Assembly: GCF_037975245.1 (NCBI RefSeq)
Contig: NC_092576.1
Coordinates: forward strand, 8,697,501-8,761,500
Length of the DNA: 64,000 nucleotides
Reading direction: 5' to 3'
From: Apostichopus japonicus
Lineage: Eukaryota; Echinodermata; Holothuroidea; Aspidochirotida; Stichopodidae
Below, one piece after another: positions 1 to 24,143 of this stretch. The translations under genes were made by a program, and so were the position numbers. The stretch's first letter is position 1, and every line of letters begins with the position of its first letter. Under the pieces are notes generated by a model that did no database searches, was not told the DNA's origin, and worked only from the letters and a program-made list of their open reading frames with translations.

Positions 1-558
1 TGTTTGTGCGTTCTGTCTTAAGGGCACTTCCTCATTCATTTAGATGATTAGATGAGATGCCGGGCCTGTAAGTATTAATTTTTTTTTGGCCACCTTCCAT
101 CGCCAGTCGGAGGGAAATGGTTTAGTCTGGGGATTTCTTACGTTCAGAAGGGAACTATTTAAACCACTCGTCTGTTGTATACACCATTTTCAACCTCACA
201 CAGAAATCTTAGTTTAAGTGTGCCTTAGATTACACTTTTTTTTAAATCTAAACGCCTATATTTTTCAGGTGGAGTATCCCCCTATGATAGTCGACTTCAG
301 CGACCCCCCTTGGCACATCCTTCATCCACCTCTTTCCTTTCCATAAAGCTTCCTGGCCCTCTGACCTAAAACAGTCTGTGTGAATCTAGAATCTACCAAA
401 CAGCACCCCCCTCCCACCCATCCAGTTTTGAATTCATATGCACGTTACCGTATCGATTCCCTCGTTAATAAAGGAATTTGGGATTTGATTTTATGTTTAC
501 TGTCCATGAATTATATATGTCATGTATTACACTTAGATAATCTTTGACTGCATTTCAG
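1..558 (+). other. Intron upstream of the copy A Ig exon
   Basis: The sequence matches 13519-14084, which is intronic in copy B. No coding sequence is seen. It ends in a pyrimidine-rich stretch and AG at 557-558. Confidence 0.6.
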
Positions 559-6197
<5,639 letters not shown>

Positions 6198-7223
6198 AGA
6201 TAAATGGGGAGCTAGTTGTGAGCAGAACTGTCCCGACAACGAATCGGATTGTAACCGATTTTATGGACCTTCATCTAATCTTGGCAAAAACGGATGCACC
6301 CTTATCTCTTAATTAAATGTCTTGTCATAATCTGATATAATTTTCTGTCTTTTGGTGAACGGGCATGTAAGCTTCTGCTATTCTTTGTAATTGTTTTATG
6401 AGTATATTGGTCTATTAAAAACTTTCGTAATTTTCTTCGATTCTAATTGTTATGTCATTGGCCATTCTATTGACCAATCTTAAGTTTAAATTAATTATAC
6501 AATTTTAAGCAGGTTTGTCCAAGAAATATTCAACGTTTGATTTAACGCTTGATTAATTATGTATGCATAAGTTTCAAACTAAGTTTTAAGTAAAATGCAT
6601 GAGTGACTTTCATTATATTGTACGTATAAAAGTTATTCCTCAACTAAGGCTACATCTGTCATTCAAGTTCCTGCATATCGCCCTCATTCGAATGATCACG
6701 GTTATAATTAATAATAGAATAAATCAGGGCTCACAATTTATCCGAAACTATAGAATATTGATACACATTGTATCTATATCAGCCATCCACGATAATGTAA
6801 CTCTTGTAATGTTAACAGTCTGCCTGTCTTTTCTATTTTATGCACGCTGTAAAAATCCTTTTATTTTCTCCATCTTTGGTATCTGTTTTGTATGTGCCGT
6901 TTAAATGGTTAAAAAAGAGGGCGTAGAGGTAAAGGCGGTGATTGGAAGCAGACACATAATACGGAATGTAATAAAAGTAGAGTACCCCCAGCTCAGTTGG
7001 GCTTCAATCTTTCAAATACTGCCTGAATATGACAAAGATGATATAGGATAACGTATTGCTTAAAGTGATATCATCAATGTATTGCAGACATAACTTCTAC
7101 GTAAGACCTCGCAACGCAACAGCGCTTCCGCCATTACCCTCTGGAATGCGGCGGGACTGTTCTTAAGACACACCAGTAACCGTTTATACTGATTCAATCC
7201 CACGTGACAACCAAAGGTTGTTT
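6198..7223. other. 3' flank of gene A, no convincing gene
   Basis: Duplicated at 17189-18105. An ATTAAA at 6414-6419 (17298-17303 in copy B) could serve as a polyadenylation signal. A 101-codon open frame at 6599 also exists in copy B, but the whole region is recently duplicated, so conservation does not support coding. Confidence 0.4.
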
Positions 7224-7231
7224 ATTGTCGT

Positions 7232-7968
7232 CAAGGGCGGCGGAACCGGGGGGCACAGGGGGAACGTGCCCCCCAACTTTTCCTCAGGTTAAAAATGTGC
7301 CCCTTTTCTACATGAAAATTGTACTCTTGATCACATTATTAGGTCAGCGATATTTCAGTAAGAGGTCTAATCCTAATTTAGAATTATTAATGAATTTCTG
7401 TGGGTCAAACTCAAAGCTATTTCGAATGAAAAAAAATTGTTAAGCTCTTAACAAGAAATAAACTCTAATTCAGCAGTGCAATTATGCATATTCAATTTGC
7501 CAAAAAAAATCCTTATGCATTTCCAAAAATGCATTGCTATATTACATTGTGACCTTGTAATAAGCAAAAGCCATTTATAGCCTACTATGAATAGTGAGTA
7601 TAGTTTAATATCCCATAACCTACCCCATCCTTTCGTATTTTGACATATTTCATTTGCTTTCATGCATATATCGATCGCGTAAGCAGGGACTTGGACTTTA
7701 TAATGATTTCACTTCATTTTGTCTCGAAAGAAAACTTGTTCCTTGTTTCCCAATTTGCACATTGCAGTGCTAATATGCATTTTTTCCTTGAGGGGGGAGG
7801 GGGGGGGGGGCGTTGATGGAGTGATTTGTATACGGAAATAAGATAATACAATAAAAGTTATAAAGGGTACTTAATATCAGGCTGCATCAGTCGAATCGAA
7901 TTTCTGCAAAGTGCCCCTCGACGTCGGTGCCCCCCCCCCCCAAATTAAAAGTGCTTACGCCGCCCTTG
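7232..7968. mobile_element. hAT-like non-autonomous element (copy A)
   Basis: Terminal inverted repeats begin caagggcggcgg and end ccgcccttg, with G-rich inner ends. The flanks are attgtcgt (7224-7231) and attgttgt (7969-7976), an 8-bp target duplication with one change, as expected for hAT transposons. The same insertion is in copy B, so it predates the duplication. No transposase is seen. Confidence 0.85.
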
Positions 7969-9501
7969 ATTGTTGTAAGTTTCGATCAAGAAGGATCTGG
8001 TGGGATCCATTTTGTAAGTCTAGTTGAAGTAAACTATTTTGGGTCTTGTGTAGGCTACCTATATTATCAAGAGCCTCTTCCGGGGTTGGAAGCGCGTGGG
8101 CAACAATGTCAGTACAGAAGTTCAACTTCCTATGATCTACAACAACACAGTATATCATGGTGCAGCCAATAGGCTAACAGACTCAAAGAATCGTATCAAT
8201 GATATATATTGTTATAAGTGTGCTTGAAAACGTAAGATAATAGAATGATTTGAATCCGTCTTGAATGAGTATTAATGATACGTAAAGAACGATTGGAATA
8301 AAAATGTAAGGATAAGGAAATTTTTTGAACGGCAAACAGTGGTAAATGTATTCACTTTCCGATAAAGTCACCATAACTGAAAATTTGTATACACAAAAAA
8401 ACAACCTGTGACTACCAGCACTGGTTATTATCCAGTCCATGTTAGGAATTCAGATTTGGCAACTAAGCTTTATTTCACCAAATTATTTTACTTACAGATA
8501 CCAGCTATTCTGAAACGTATGGAGGTTAGGTCCCTATTATAACTTATGTGTTTGATACATTGTTTACCCCAAACAACCATACCATCGACATTATCAAACA
8601 GTGTCCAAACGTGCATGGTTGCATAACTCTTTATTAGTAGCTAATATATTCAGTTAAAAAAGAAATAAGAGATAATTCCAAAAATAATAAGGTTCGCAAA
8701 AATTGTTATGCAGTCATCAGCTTTAACAATAAGTAGCACAATTTTTTTTCAATATTTTTGTTAAACTTTTACATAAAAAAAAAAAAAAACAAATTAAAAA
8801 ATTCTTGAAAGATTTCATTAATATACTATCATCAAAAAACGATTGCAAAGAGTTTGGTTAATAAAACATCATTCAATTTTTAGACAGAATACATATGATG
8901 ATAATTATACATATGCTAATTTATTCACATATATAAATATATGCAAATATATTATTCATTCAATAAAATCGACAAGCATGATTACAACTTTACTTAATGA
9001 TGAATTGTACACACAGAATATATGGTTACATAGTTGTTTGAGAAAGAGAACCAAACATGGTTGAGGCTTGTGTTATTTCTTTTAGACTTTTCAAGAATTA
9101 TTTGAAAGAAATGTTTCCAGACACAATGACTTGCTTCAGGACCTATGAGAGAAGATTGAGAATATAGAAGATCATAATTCGAAGGCTTGAACAACTAATC
9201 AATATGAGAATGAGAATCAATATAACTGTAGGGGGGGGGGGGAAATGAAATGTTGTTATAGAAAATATTCTAAGAGCTGCAACAAACAAGGTCAAAATTA
9301 AAGCGACTTTTAGCAGAGCAAATGGCTCATCTGTTACAAATATAAACGCTGGGTGTAAGTGACCTTTCGTTGAAATGAGTCAATAACCGCATTCTTACCA
9401 ATAAAGAGTAGGATCTAGAGTGATAAAAATCTTTGCTACAACCATAATAAACACAAGGTTGACACCCATGCCAAGCTTCTTTTGTGCCCTATTTGTGCTA
9501 G
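7969..9501. other. Duplicated intergenic DNA
   Basis: Matches pieces of copy B (18874-18976 and 24144-25453). It contains A/T-rich tracts and a G tract of about 12 near 9230. A 27-bp AG...GT-bounded stretch near 8505-8531 could be a micro-exon, but nothing confirms it. Confidence 0.4.
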
Positions 9502-9809
9502 TGTGCGCGATCTCTCGCTATTGTTCTCAAAATCAGACAACCAATTAGATCAGCAAGATACCGATACCTTACAATGGAAAGAAAAGTCGAACACTCTGCT
9601 GATGTTTCACCCTCTCAGTTTTGTATTTTTGTTTAAATTTTTGTTTAAATTTTTTGTTTTTGAGTTGGTGTAACTTCTTTCCTACAAACCTGGTTCGGGG
9701 TGATTTAGCTAGTGTCTCCAATTCTGACTACATAGAGCTGCCAGCTAATCGCACCCTTACGAAGATGCAAACATGCAAGACAGGTGATTGCTTCATTGAT
9801 ATGTTAGCT
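9502..9809 (+). pseudogene. Possible receptor-tail exons, copy A, splice sites lost
   Basis: Counterpart of 25454-25782. The first stretch reads CARSLAIVLK then RYRYLTMERKVE. The second (9668-9809) reads SNSDYIELPANRTL and ends at a GT. Compared with copy B, the donor of the first (ttcagtatat in B, ttttgtattt here) and the acceptor of the second (gagcag in B, gagttg here) are both changed. If these were ever exons, they are broken in this copy. Confidence 0.25.
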
Positions 9810-9825
9810 GTAAGTTAACTGTCAT

Positions 9826-10734
9826 TAAACTGGTAGCGATAAGGAAAGTAATAAACTAGGAAAATGTTTTCGAAGAAGATTGCGAAGGTGAAATGATCGG
9901 AGAGAGGGGCGTAGGATGGGTGGGGGGGGGGACGTTTGAACTTGGAGAGTTTAGGCTCTTGATTGCTCAAATTTGTAAACTCAACAGATGCTGTTTTGAA
10001 ACGTAAAACTGACTGAAACATGCAGTCGGAAGAAATAATACCGTGTTAGACACTTTAACGAAACCCTTTGTTAAGGCCCGATCATTCTAGGCGCGACGCG
10101 ATGCGATAAAAAAAAACGTTAAAATAGTGTTAATATTTAGACCTATTCACACTTGGAGCGATGCGATGTGAGCAATGCGATGTAATTCGACAGCTTCCAT
10201 GGCAAATAACTCATCGCACGGTGATATATGTGTAAGGGGAACCGTAATTATAATATATATATATAGAGAGAGAGAGATAGGCGAAATACGGTACAGACCT
10301 AAAGGTTAAAATCACACAGTGGGAGGTCCTTTAGCTTTTCATTGTTTGGAAGTTGGAATTCCAATTACCGTTATTATTATGCTGTTTCTCCAGCCTTACT
10401 ATAAGTCAATTGTAGGAGTCTAACAATACATTTCTATTGCAAAAGTATCTGCCTAATTGTTTTGTTTTTTTGCTTTTTGTAAGTTGTTTATTAGTTATTT
10501 TGAATTGTCTTTTATGGAACGTTGGTTTATCACAAAGTGTTTACGAAAAAAAATTTGCTTTGCATGGGTGACTTGCTTTGAATATAAATTTTTTCTTTGT
10601 CCTCTTTGGAGTGGGCAGCGTTTAAGAGAGTGTGGCTTCGAATGACTAATATCACTAAAGTTGTTAGTATGCTGTGGACATATTAGTTTTTCTTTTAACT
10701 TCACGTATTAATCGTGAACTGACCGTCTAACGCC
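9826..10734. other. Unique spacer upstream of gene B
   Basis: Not part of the duplication. It holds a G tract near 9930, gcgatgcgat-type direct repeats around 10090-10190 and a short TA/GA tract near 10255. No gene is recognised. The promoter of gene B should lie here, but I see no clear core-promoter motif. Confidence 0.4.
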
Positions 10735-17188
<6,454 letters not shown>

Positions 17189-18105
17189 ATCCCTTAATTA
17201 AATGTCTTGTCATAATCTGATATAATTTTCTATCTTTTGGTGAACGGGCATGTAAGCTTCTGCTATTCTTTGTAATTGTTTTATGAGTATATTGGTCTAT
17301 TAAAAACTTTCGTAATTTTCTTCGATTCTAATTGTTATGTCATTGGCCATTCTATTGACCAATCTTAAGTTTAAATTAATTATACAATTTAAAGCAGGTT
17401 TGTCCAAGAAATATTCAACGTTTGATTTAATGCTTGATTAATTATGTATGCATAAGTTTCAAAACTAAGTTTTAAGTAAAATGCATGAGTGACTTTCATT
17501 ATACTGTACGTATAAAAGTTATTCCTCAACTAAGGCTACATCTGTCATTCAAGTTCCTGCATATCGCCCTCATTCGAATGATCACGGTTATAATTAATAA
17601 TAGAATAAATCAGGGCTCACAATTTATCCGAAACCCCAGAATATTCATACCGATTGTATCTATATCAGCCATCCACGATAATGTAACTCTTGTAATGTTA
17701 ACAGTCTGCCTGTCTTTTGTATTTTATGCACGCTGTAAAAGTCTCTTTTTTTTCATCTTTGGTATCTGTTTTGTATGTGCCGTTTAAATGGTTAAAAAAG
17801 AGGGCGGAGAGGTAAGGCGGTGATTGGAAGCAGACACATAATACGGAATGTAATAAAAGTAGAGTACCCCCAGCTCAGTTGGGCTTCAATCTTTCAAATA
17901 CTGCCTGAATATGACAAAGATGATAAAGGATAACGTATTGCTTAAAGTGATATCATCAATGTATTGCAGACATAACTTCCACGTAAGACCTCGCAACGCA
18001 ACAGCGCTTCCGCCATTATCCTCTGGAATGTGGCGGGACTGTTCTTAAGACACATCAGTAACCGTTTATACTGATTCAATCCCACGTGACAACGAAAGGT
18101 TGTTT
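17189..18105. other. 3' flank of gene B
   Basis: Duplicate of 6198-7223. ATTAAA at 17298-17303 is a possible polyadenylation signal. No further exon is recognised. Confidence 0.4.
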
Positions 18106-18113
18106 ATTGTCGT

Positions 18114-18873
18114 CAAGGGCGGCGGAACCGGGGGGCACAGGGGGAACGTGCCCCCCCTCCAACTTTTCCTCAGGTTAAAAATGTGCCCCTTTTCTACATG
18201 AAAATTGTACTCTTGATCACCTTATTAGGTCAGCCATATTAAAGTAAGGGATCAAATCCTAATTTAGGACTATTAATGAATTTCTGTGGGTCAAACTCAA
18301 AGCTATTTCGAATGGCATTTTTTTTGTTAAGCTCTTAACAAGAAATAAACTCTAATTCAGCAGTGCCATTATGCATATTCAATTTGCTAAAAAAATCCTA
18401 ACGCATTTCCAAAAATGCATTGCTATATTACAAAAATTGTGACTTTGTAATAAGCAGAAGCCATTTATAGCCTACCATGAATAATTAATGTAGTTTTAAT
18501 ACACCATAACCTTCCCCATCCTTTCGTATTTTGACATATTTCATTGCTTTCATACATGTATCGATCGCGTGTGCAGGGACTTGGACTTTTTAATGATTTC
18601 ACCTCACTTTGTCTCGAAAGAAAACTTGTTCCTTGTTTTCAATTTGCACATTGGATATTGCAGTGCTAGTATGCATTTTTTTCCTTGAGGGGGGGGGGGG
18701 GGGCGGGGGCGTTGATGGAGTGATGTGTATACGCAAATATTTATAATACAATAAGAGTTTTAAAGGATACCAAATATCAGGCTGCATCAGTCCAATCGAA
18801 TTTCTGCAAAGTGCCCTTCGACGTCGGTGCCCCCCCCCCACCCCCCAGATTAAAAGTGCTTCTGCCGCCCTTG
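18114..18873. mobile_element. hAT-like non-autonomous element (copy B)
   Basis: Same insertion as 7232-7968: caagggcggcgg at one end, gccgcccttg at the other. Flanks are attgtcgt (18106-18113) and attgtcgc (18874-18881). Comparing both copies points to attgtcgt as the original 8-bp target. Confidence 0.87.
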
Positions 18874-18976
18874 ATTGTCGCGAGTTTCAATCAAGAAGCA
18901 TCTGGTGGAATCCATTTTGTAAGTCTGCTTGAAGTAAACTATTTTGGGTCTTGTGTACCTATATTATCAAGAGCCT

Positions 18977-19551
18977 ACGGAAGCGTAGAAGGGACATTGC
19001 ATTGACGAGTTACCAACTTGACAAAACGACAATTATCTGCAAATTGACGAGTTGACCAGATGGTAACGTGACAAAATTCAGAAAATTGACGTTTTGACGA
19101 GATAACGGATCTCGTCAATGCAACAATTTTCTGCAAATTGACGAGTTGCACACTTATTACCATCTCGACAAGATGACAAATTTGCAGAAAATTGTTGCAT
19201 TGACGAGATCCGTTATCTCGTCACCTCATCAGTTTTCTGAATTTTGTCATTTTGTGGAGATGGTAGTAAGTGTGCAACTCGTCAATTTGCAGAAAATTGT
19301 TGCATTGACGAGATCCGTTATCTCGTCAACTCATCAGTTTTCTGAATTTTGTGATTTTGTGGAGATGGTAGTAAGTGTGCAACTCGTCAATTTGCAGAAA
19401 ATTGTTGCATTGACGAGATCCGTTATCTCGTCAAAACGTCAATTTTCTGAATTTTGTCACGTTACCATCTGGTCAACTCGTCAATTTGCAGATAATTGTC
19501 GTTTTGTCAAGTTGGTAAGTCGTCAATGCAATGTCCCTTCTACGCTTCCGT
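18977..19551. mobile_element. Foldback DNA element, 575 bp, with inverted repeats of at least 200 bp
   Basis: It starts acggaagcgtagaagggaca and ends with the reverse complement. The inverted repeat runs with few changes for at least 200 bp from each end. The middle holds two tandem units of about 117 bp built from the same motifs (gacgagatccgttatctcgtc). The 8-bp target aagagcct is duplicated at 18969-18976 and 19552-19559. Copy A has the empty site (about 8068-8077). No coding capacity. Mobilisation by a hAT-type transposase is suggested by the 8-bp duplication. Confidence 0.95.
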
Positions 19552-19595
19552 AAGAGCCTCTTCCGGGGTTGGACACACAGAGTAAATCATGGTGC

Positions 19596-21542
19596 CAGTG
19601 GCGGAGATTTCTTGTCAGAAGTGGGGGGGGGGGGGGGTTGCAGGCCATTGATGAAATAAAAAGTCATAACTGCTGGCTCACTATCTAAGTGGAGCGCCAC
19701 CATAAGTTGGCGCGAAGTGCACAAGAATTTTTTGGCAAATATTGCCTCCCAGATTGCAGTAAATGGCATTGCCCAGGCCTTGAAAAGCTGCATTTAACCG
19801 GGGGCGTATGCAGGATTTTCTAACCCAGGGGTGCGTATTACTATCTAAGCGGAGCGCCACCATTGGTTGGCGCGCAGCGTACAAGCAAATTTCTGGTTTT
19901 GGTACCCCCAGATCACCGGAAATGGCACTTCTCGGGCTTGAAACTGAACAACCATATGTACACTTTTGCCTGAGAACCAAGTTTTTTCCAAATACTTTTT
20001 CTCTCATCTATAACCTTTTTGAAGTCACACATCATGTTCAACTTCATCACATATCCTGTGGATCATTGCTTTTGTAGGTGATTCTTCATCGCGGCCCACG
20101 ATATCCGTCAGCCCCACTGTTCAGAATTTGAAAATTCACAATTCTCGTGAATAAATTCACTTCAAAACATACCCATAATATTGCACAAAATATCATCTAT
20201 GGACAACCGATATAGAAAAACCTCCTTCAAACCCTAACAGACGGGTCAAAATTGCACGAGTATGATGAAGTATGATGAAGAATGTTGGTTAGGAAATTTT
20301 CAAAAATTCAGACGGCTTCTAAAAAATTTCGTTGAAGGAAATAAAATATACCAGATATTTCCGAAACTGAACACTACACACATCGACAGTTTGTAGCATG
20401 GGCGCAGATCAGTCTTGGATAATGGTGGGGAAGCGTGTCTGTTCTATGACACTATCTAAGCGGAGCGCGACCATGGGTTCGCGCGTAGCGTACGATTTTT
20501 TTGGGCAAATATACCTCCCAGATCGCCGGAAATAACACTTCCCAGACCTAATGATGCTCCTAAACCTCCTGAAGTTTTAGATCTCATGGCTTAGAAATTT
20601 TGTTTGGAGAAATACATGGGCGTCTGCAGAAAGAAAATCAGGGGACAAAAAATCCAAGTAGACTTTTGTATATACGATGGGTCTGGTGTCCTCTCCCAGA
20701 AAACAAATATAGACTGCCGCAAATGCGATTTCCGTCCTATATTTAACAACTGTGGATTAAATACAATAAAATGAGAACTGCTGCATGTCATTTGCACAAT
20801 GCTGTATCAAACTGCGCCAAAGTTCAATACAGGGGAACTTGAAATGCAGCTATTGGTCAAGACAAATTGGTGGGGACACGGTATATCATGTCCCCACTAC
20901 TGAAAAAGTTGGTGGGGACGCGTCCCGCTGTCCTCACCAGGATCTGCGCCCATGGTTTGGAGGCTGTTTATCGTGGAACGCCAATTTCATGCTCACTGAA
21001 ATGATGTGATATCTGCTGTTTGCTTTACAAATTCGAATAATTTTGTCACTGTTCCTCTTTCTCTTCCCGTTTTCTTGCCGTATTTTCTACTCCATCCTTT
21101 TCTCCTTTTCTCTCTTTCTTCTTTTTCTTTTCCTTCCTTCACCTCGTTGAAGTTGGCAAGTGTATACAGTTCCAAAGCTATTCAACAGCAAAACGTTATT
21201 TTGTGTATGTCTGTTGTGGGGTGAAGTTAGCGCTATGAGCTACAAGTTCCAATGCGCAAGGTGGGGGAAAGGGGCTAGAAATAATGTGTGAGGCAATTTT
21301 AACTCGGTTTTCGGTCGTTAATTGTTGATGTAGCCTACCAGGTAAAAGGTTGAAATGACTTTAACAATTTCAAATTTAATAATTTGATTTATTATGCCAT
21401 TTGGAGCACATAACATAGGCTATAACAGAACATTACTGACAAAAACTAGGGGGGTTGATTGTGTGGGCCAACCCCCCTCTTCAAAAAGTGGGGGGTTAAA
21501 ACCCCCCAACCCCCCCCCCCCCCCCCCGTTTCTCCGCCACTG
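19596..21542. mobile_element. hAT-like element, 1947 bp, non-autonomous
   Basis: Ends are cagtggcggag and ctccgccactg, a typical hAT terminus. Target duplication catggtgc lies at 19588-19595 and 21543-21550. Copy A carries the uninterrupted site near 8156-8163. Inside are three related stretches (about 19680, 19829 and 20451: ctatctaagnggagcgc), long G and C tracts near the two ends, and a nested element. No transposase frame is seen. Confidence 0.93.
20397..20954. mobile_element. Nested hAT-like element, 558 bp
   Basis: Ends catgggcgcagatc and gatctgcgcccatg are inverted repeats. Flanks gtttgtag (20389-20396) and gtttggag (20955-20962) match at 7 of 8 bases. It sits inside the 19596-21542 element and shares the ctatctaagcggagcgc motif with it, so the two belong to related families. 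Confidence 0.8.
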
Positions 21543-21571
21543 CATGGTGCAGCCCATGGGCTAACAGACTC

Positions 21572-24143
21572 TTCGATAATATGTATATCAGCCGATACTC
21601 ATAGCTGGTACAGCAACTACCGTCCGGTTATATGTGTTGTATCAATACATATCTTATGTTCAATAATATCACACCGACTTAACGTCCCATCGGCACCAAC
21701 GAAGGTATCGGAAATGCGAATCGTATTAATTGAGAGAATTATCAGTTGTGACGGAGGTACGCTACCGTCATTAAGGTCAACTCAGTCAGAGGGATCTCTC
21801 TTTCCATCTCTCCACCTGCATTAAATGTCTAAAAATTAACTTTGAACTTGTAAACATAACTTTACACACAAAGGTCACCCGGGGGTCGACCAATTGACAT
21901 TTTTGATCGGTGAGACCTAATTAGAGCATCAAAATTGTCAAAATTCAAACATTTTTTCTTTGCCTATTTTCTCCCCCCAAAGTACTATTTTTTTTTTTAA
22001 CATTCATTGACCTTTGGTGACTTCGGATTACATGACCGTTAAGTTTGAAAATATTCCTCTATACCATTTGCAACTTGTCCTAAAATATCAACCGTGACAC
22101 ACCTTGGCAATGGGGGTTATTGCATTTAATGTCTGAAAATTAACTTTGACCTCGTATAACTTCACACACAAAGCTCACCCGGGTGTCAACCCATTGAAAT
22201 TTTTACATTTGATATCCAAATCTAGCATCAAAACCAAACATTTCCTTTTTTGCTCGTTTCCTCACAAAATAAGCACATTTTTTCTAATGTGACCTTTAAC
22301 CTTTTGACCTTGGTTTCAGATGTAGTTTGATCTCCTGATTCCAAAAAACAACACGACAAATTTGTACAGCCATCCTAACTCCGACCGAAAACTTTGACCC
22401 AATATAACTTCGTACAAGAAGGTCACACAGGGTCAACCTATTGACATTTATGATCAGAAGGTACCTTCGACATCTGAAAATAGCATCAAAACTGTAAAAA
22501 TCCCCAAAACACGTAAAGATCACCAGAGGTCAAATTGAGGTCAAGGGTCACCCAGATCCGGATCGACATTGGGATTACATTGAAGCAACTCCCAACCATG
22601 GGCCCATTGGGCCCTGGCCCAGTGCCCCGCGATGTCAGGGGCCCCGCAATCGTAGTAACCCCATGTCCTAATCTGGGAGGAAAACTTATTGAATAGGCCA
22701 TTATGCCTGATTGAATTCGATACTTGACAACTTGTGACGAGAGTTGGTGAAACACTTGAGAGTTTTACATTAAATATTCGAATCTGAGTTGGCAGCCCTG
22801 GAATATACAATGCCCCGAAGGCTTACAACACCAGACAACTCGGGTCCGCGGTCCTAGCACCAGTCATTTTTTTCAGTGCAATTCTCACCCAGGAGAATAT
22901 ATTCGGTAAGTTGATATTCATTTTCCATCACTTAACATCGATTACCGTCATACTGTTTATGGTCATAAGTAAATGAGTCTTTCGGCACATCAATGATCAG
23001 GTGGAATTGATCCTAAATCTTATCTACTGTAATTACTTTGTGAGCTCTTTATAGGCATGTCCATGATGTCCTTGTAGTAGAGGTGAACTGCTCCTATGCT
23101 ATGCGCGATGTCTAGACAACCCTATACGTCCCGATGTACGAGTGTGTCATACATTGGAGAATTTTTTTTTTTAATTCCATAACCCAACACCCCCTGAAGG
23201 GAAACATGGCTTATTTGAAAGAAAACAGTAATGGCTTTCAATTTAAAATAGTTTTCAGGGGGGGGGGGGGTTGGGGAGAAATTTTTAATTATTTTTCTCG
23301 AAACTTTGTTTACATTTCATTTGACCCCGAACTCACTTGATTGAGGGGCCCCGCTCCATTGTCGGGCCCAGGGCCCGGTGATCTCTTAAGACGGCCCTGC
23401 TCCCAACCCTAACGGACATTTCCTTCTCAAGTTATCGCAAAAATACTAGCTTTTTATCAATAATTGACCTTTGTTGACCTTCGATCACATTACCGTTATG
23501 TTTGGAAACGATCCCTTACCCTACTACTCCCAAAATATCAACCATGTCGGACCCTGCCAATGGGACTTATTGCTGTTTTTAACATATTTGTTTTTGGCAT
23601 CTAACTGACCTTTGCGGGCACCAAAAACAATAGGGATTATCCTCTTACTATTGGCTATCCACCCACCAAGTTTGGTCATGAAACATCATTTCCTTATTGA
23701 GTTATCGTGCATACAAGCTAAAGCGCCACACACACACACACACGCACACGCAAACACCTGAATACATAGGTTCCTTTGCTTTTAGCAAGGAACCAAAAAT
23801 GAAATAAATTTACCCATGTAATGTTCTTTTAAAGGAATGTCCTTCAATAAATATGCATAAAACGGAACAAACAAAAATAATAATAAACAATTAAAACGAT
23901 GAGTTGATGTTTTCAATCAGTCTCAATTATTTATTTATTTATTATTTCTTTTCCAGATAAAAATTCAATAGTAAATATATTTAATTATTATGGAGGAGAA
24001 AGTACCTGCAAAATAAGGAAACACTGATCATAAAACATTTTATATTTGAAAGACAAAAGTGTCCAGAGTTGAAATGAAAATCAACGCACTCATTTTCATA
24101 TCAAAACAAAATATAAGTTATCAAATTTTCCTCAGGAACTTTT
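21572..24143. mobile_element. Composite insert of about 2.6 kb, copy B only
   Basis: In copy A ctaacagactc is followed directly by aaagaatcgtatc. In copy B these are separated by this block. It contains repeated phrases such as tgaccttt, aactttgacc and aaggtcaccc, a (CA)n tract, and a stem-loop ggttcctttgct/agcaaggaacc near 23770-23806 followed by A-rich DNA. This looks like the tail of an interspersed repeat. No clear target duplication is visible. A further element is nested at 22597-23399. Confidence 0.7.
22597..23399. mobile_element. Nested hAT-like element, 803 bp
   Basis: The right end reads (inverted) cagggccgtcttaag, and the left end is a related catgggcccattgggccc. The 8-bp target ctcccaac is perfectly duplicated at 22589-22596 and 23400-23407. 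No transposase is seen. Confidence 0.88.

Noticed and set aside
6599-6904. 101-codon open frame with a duplicate at 17485-17787
   Set aside because: Open in both copies, but the whole region is a recent duplication; no motif, signal or splice context supports a gene.
19146-19553. 135-codon open frame
   Set aside because: Lies within the foldback element and reflects its tandem units.
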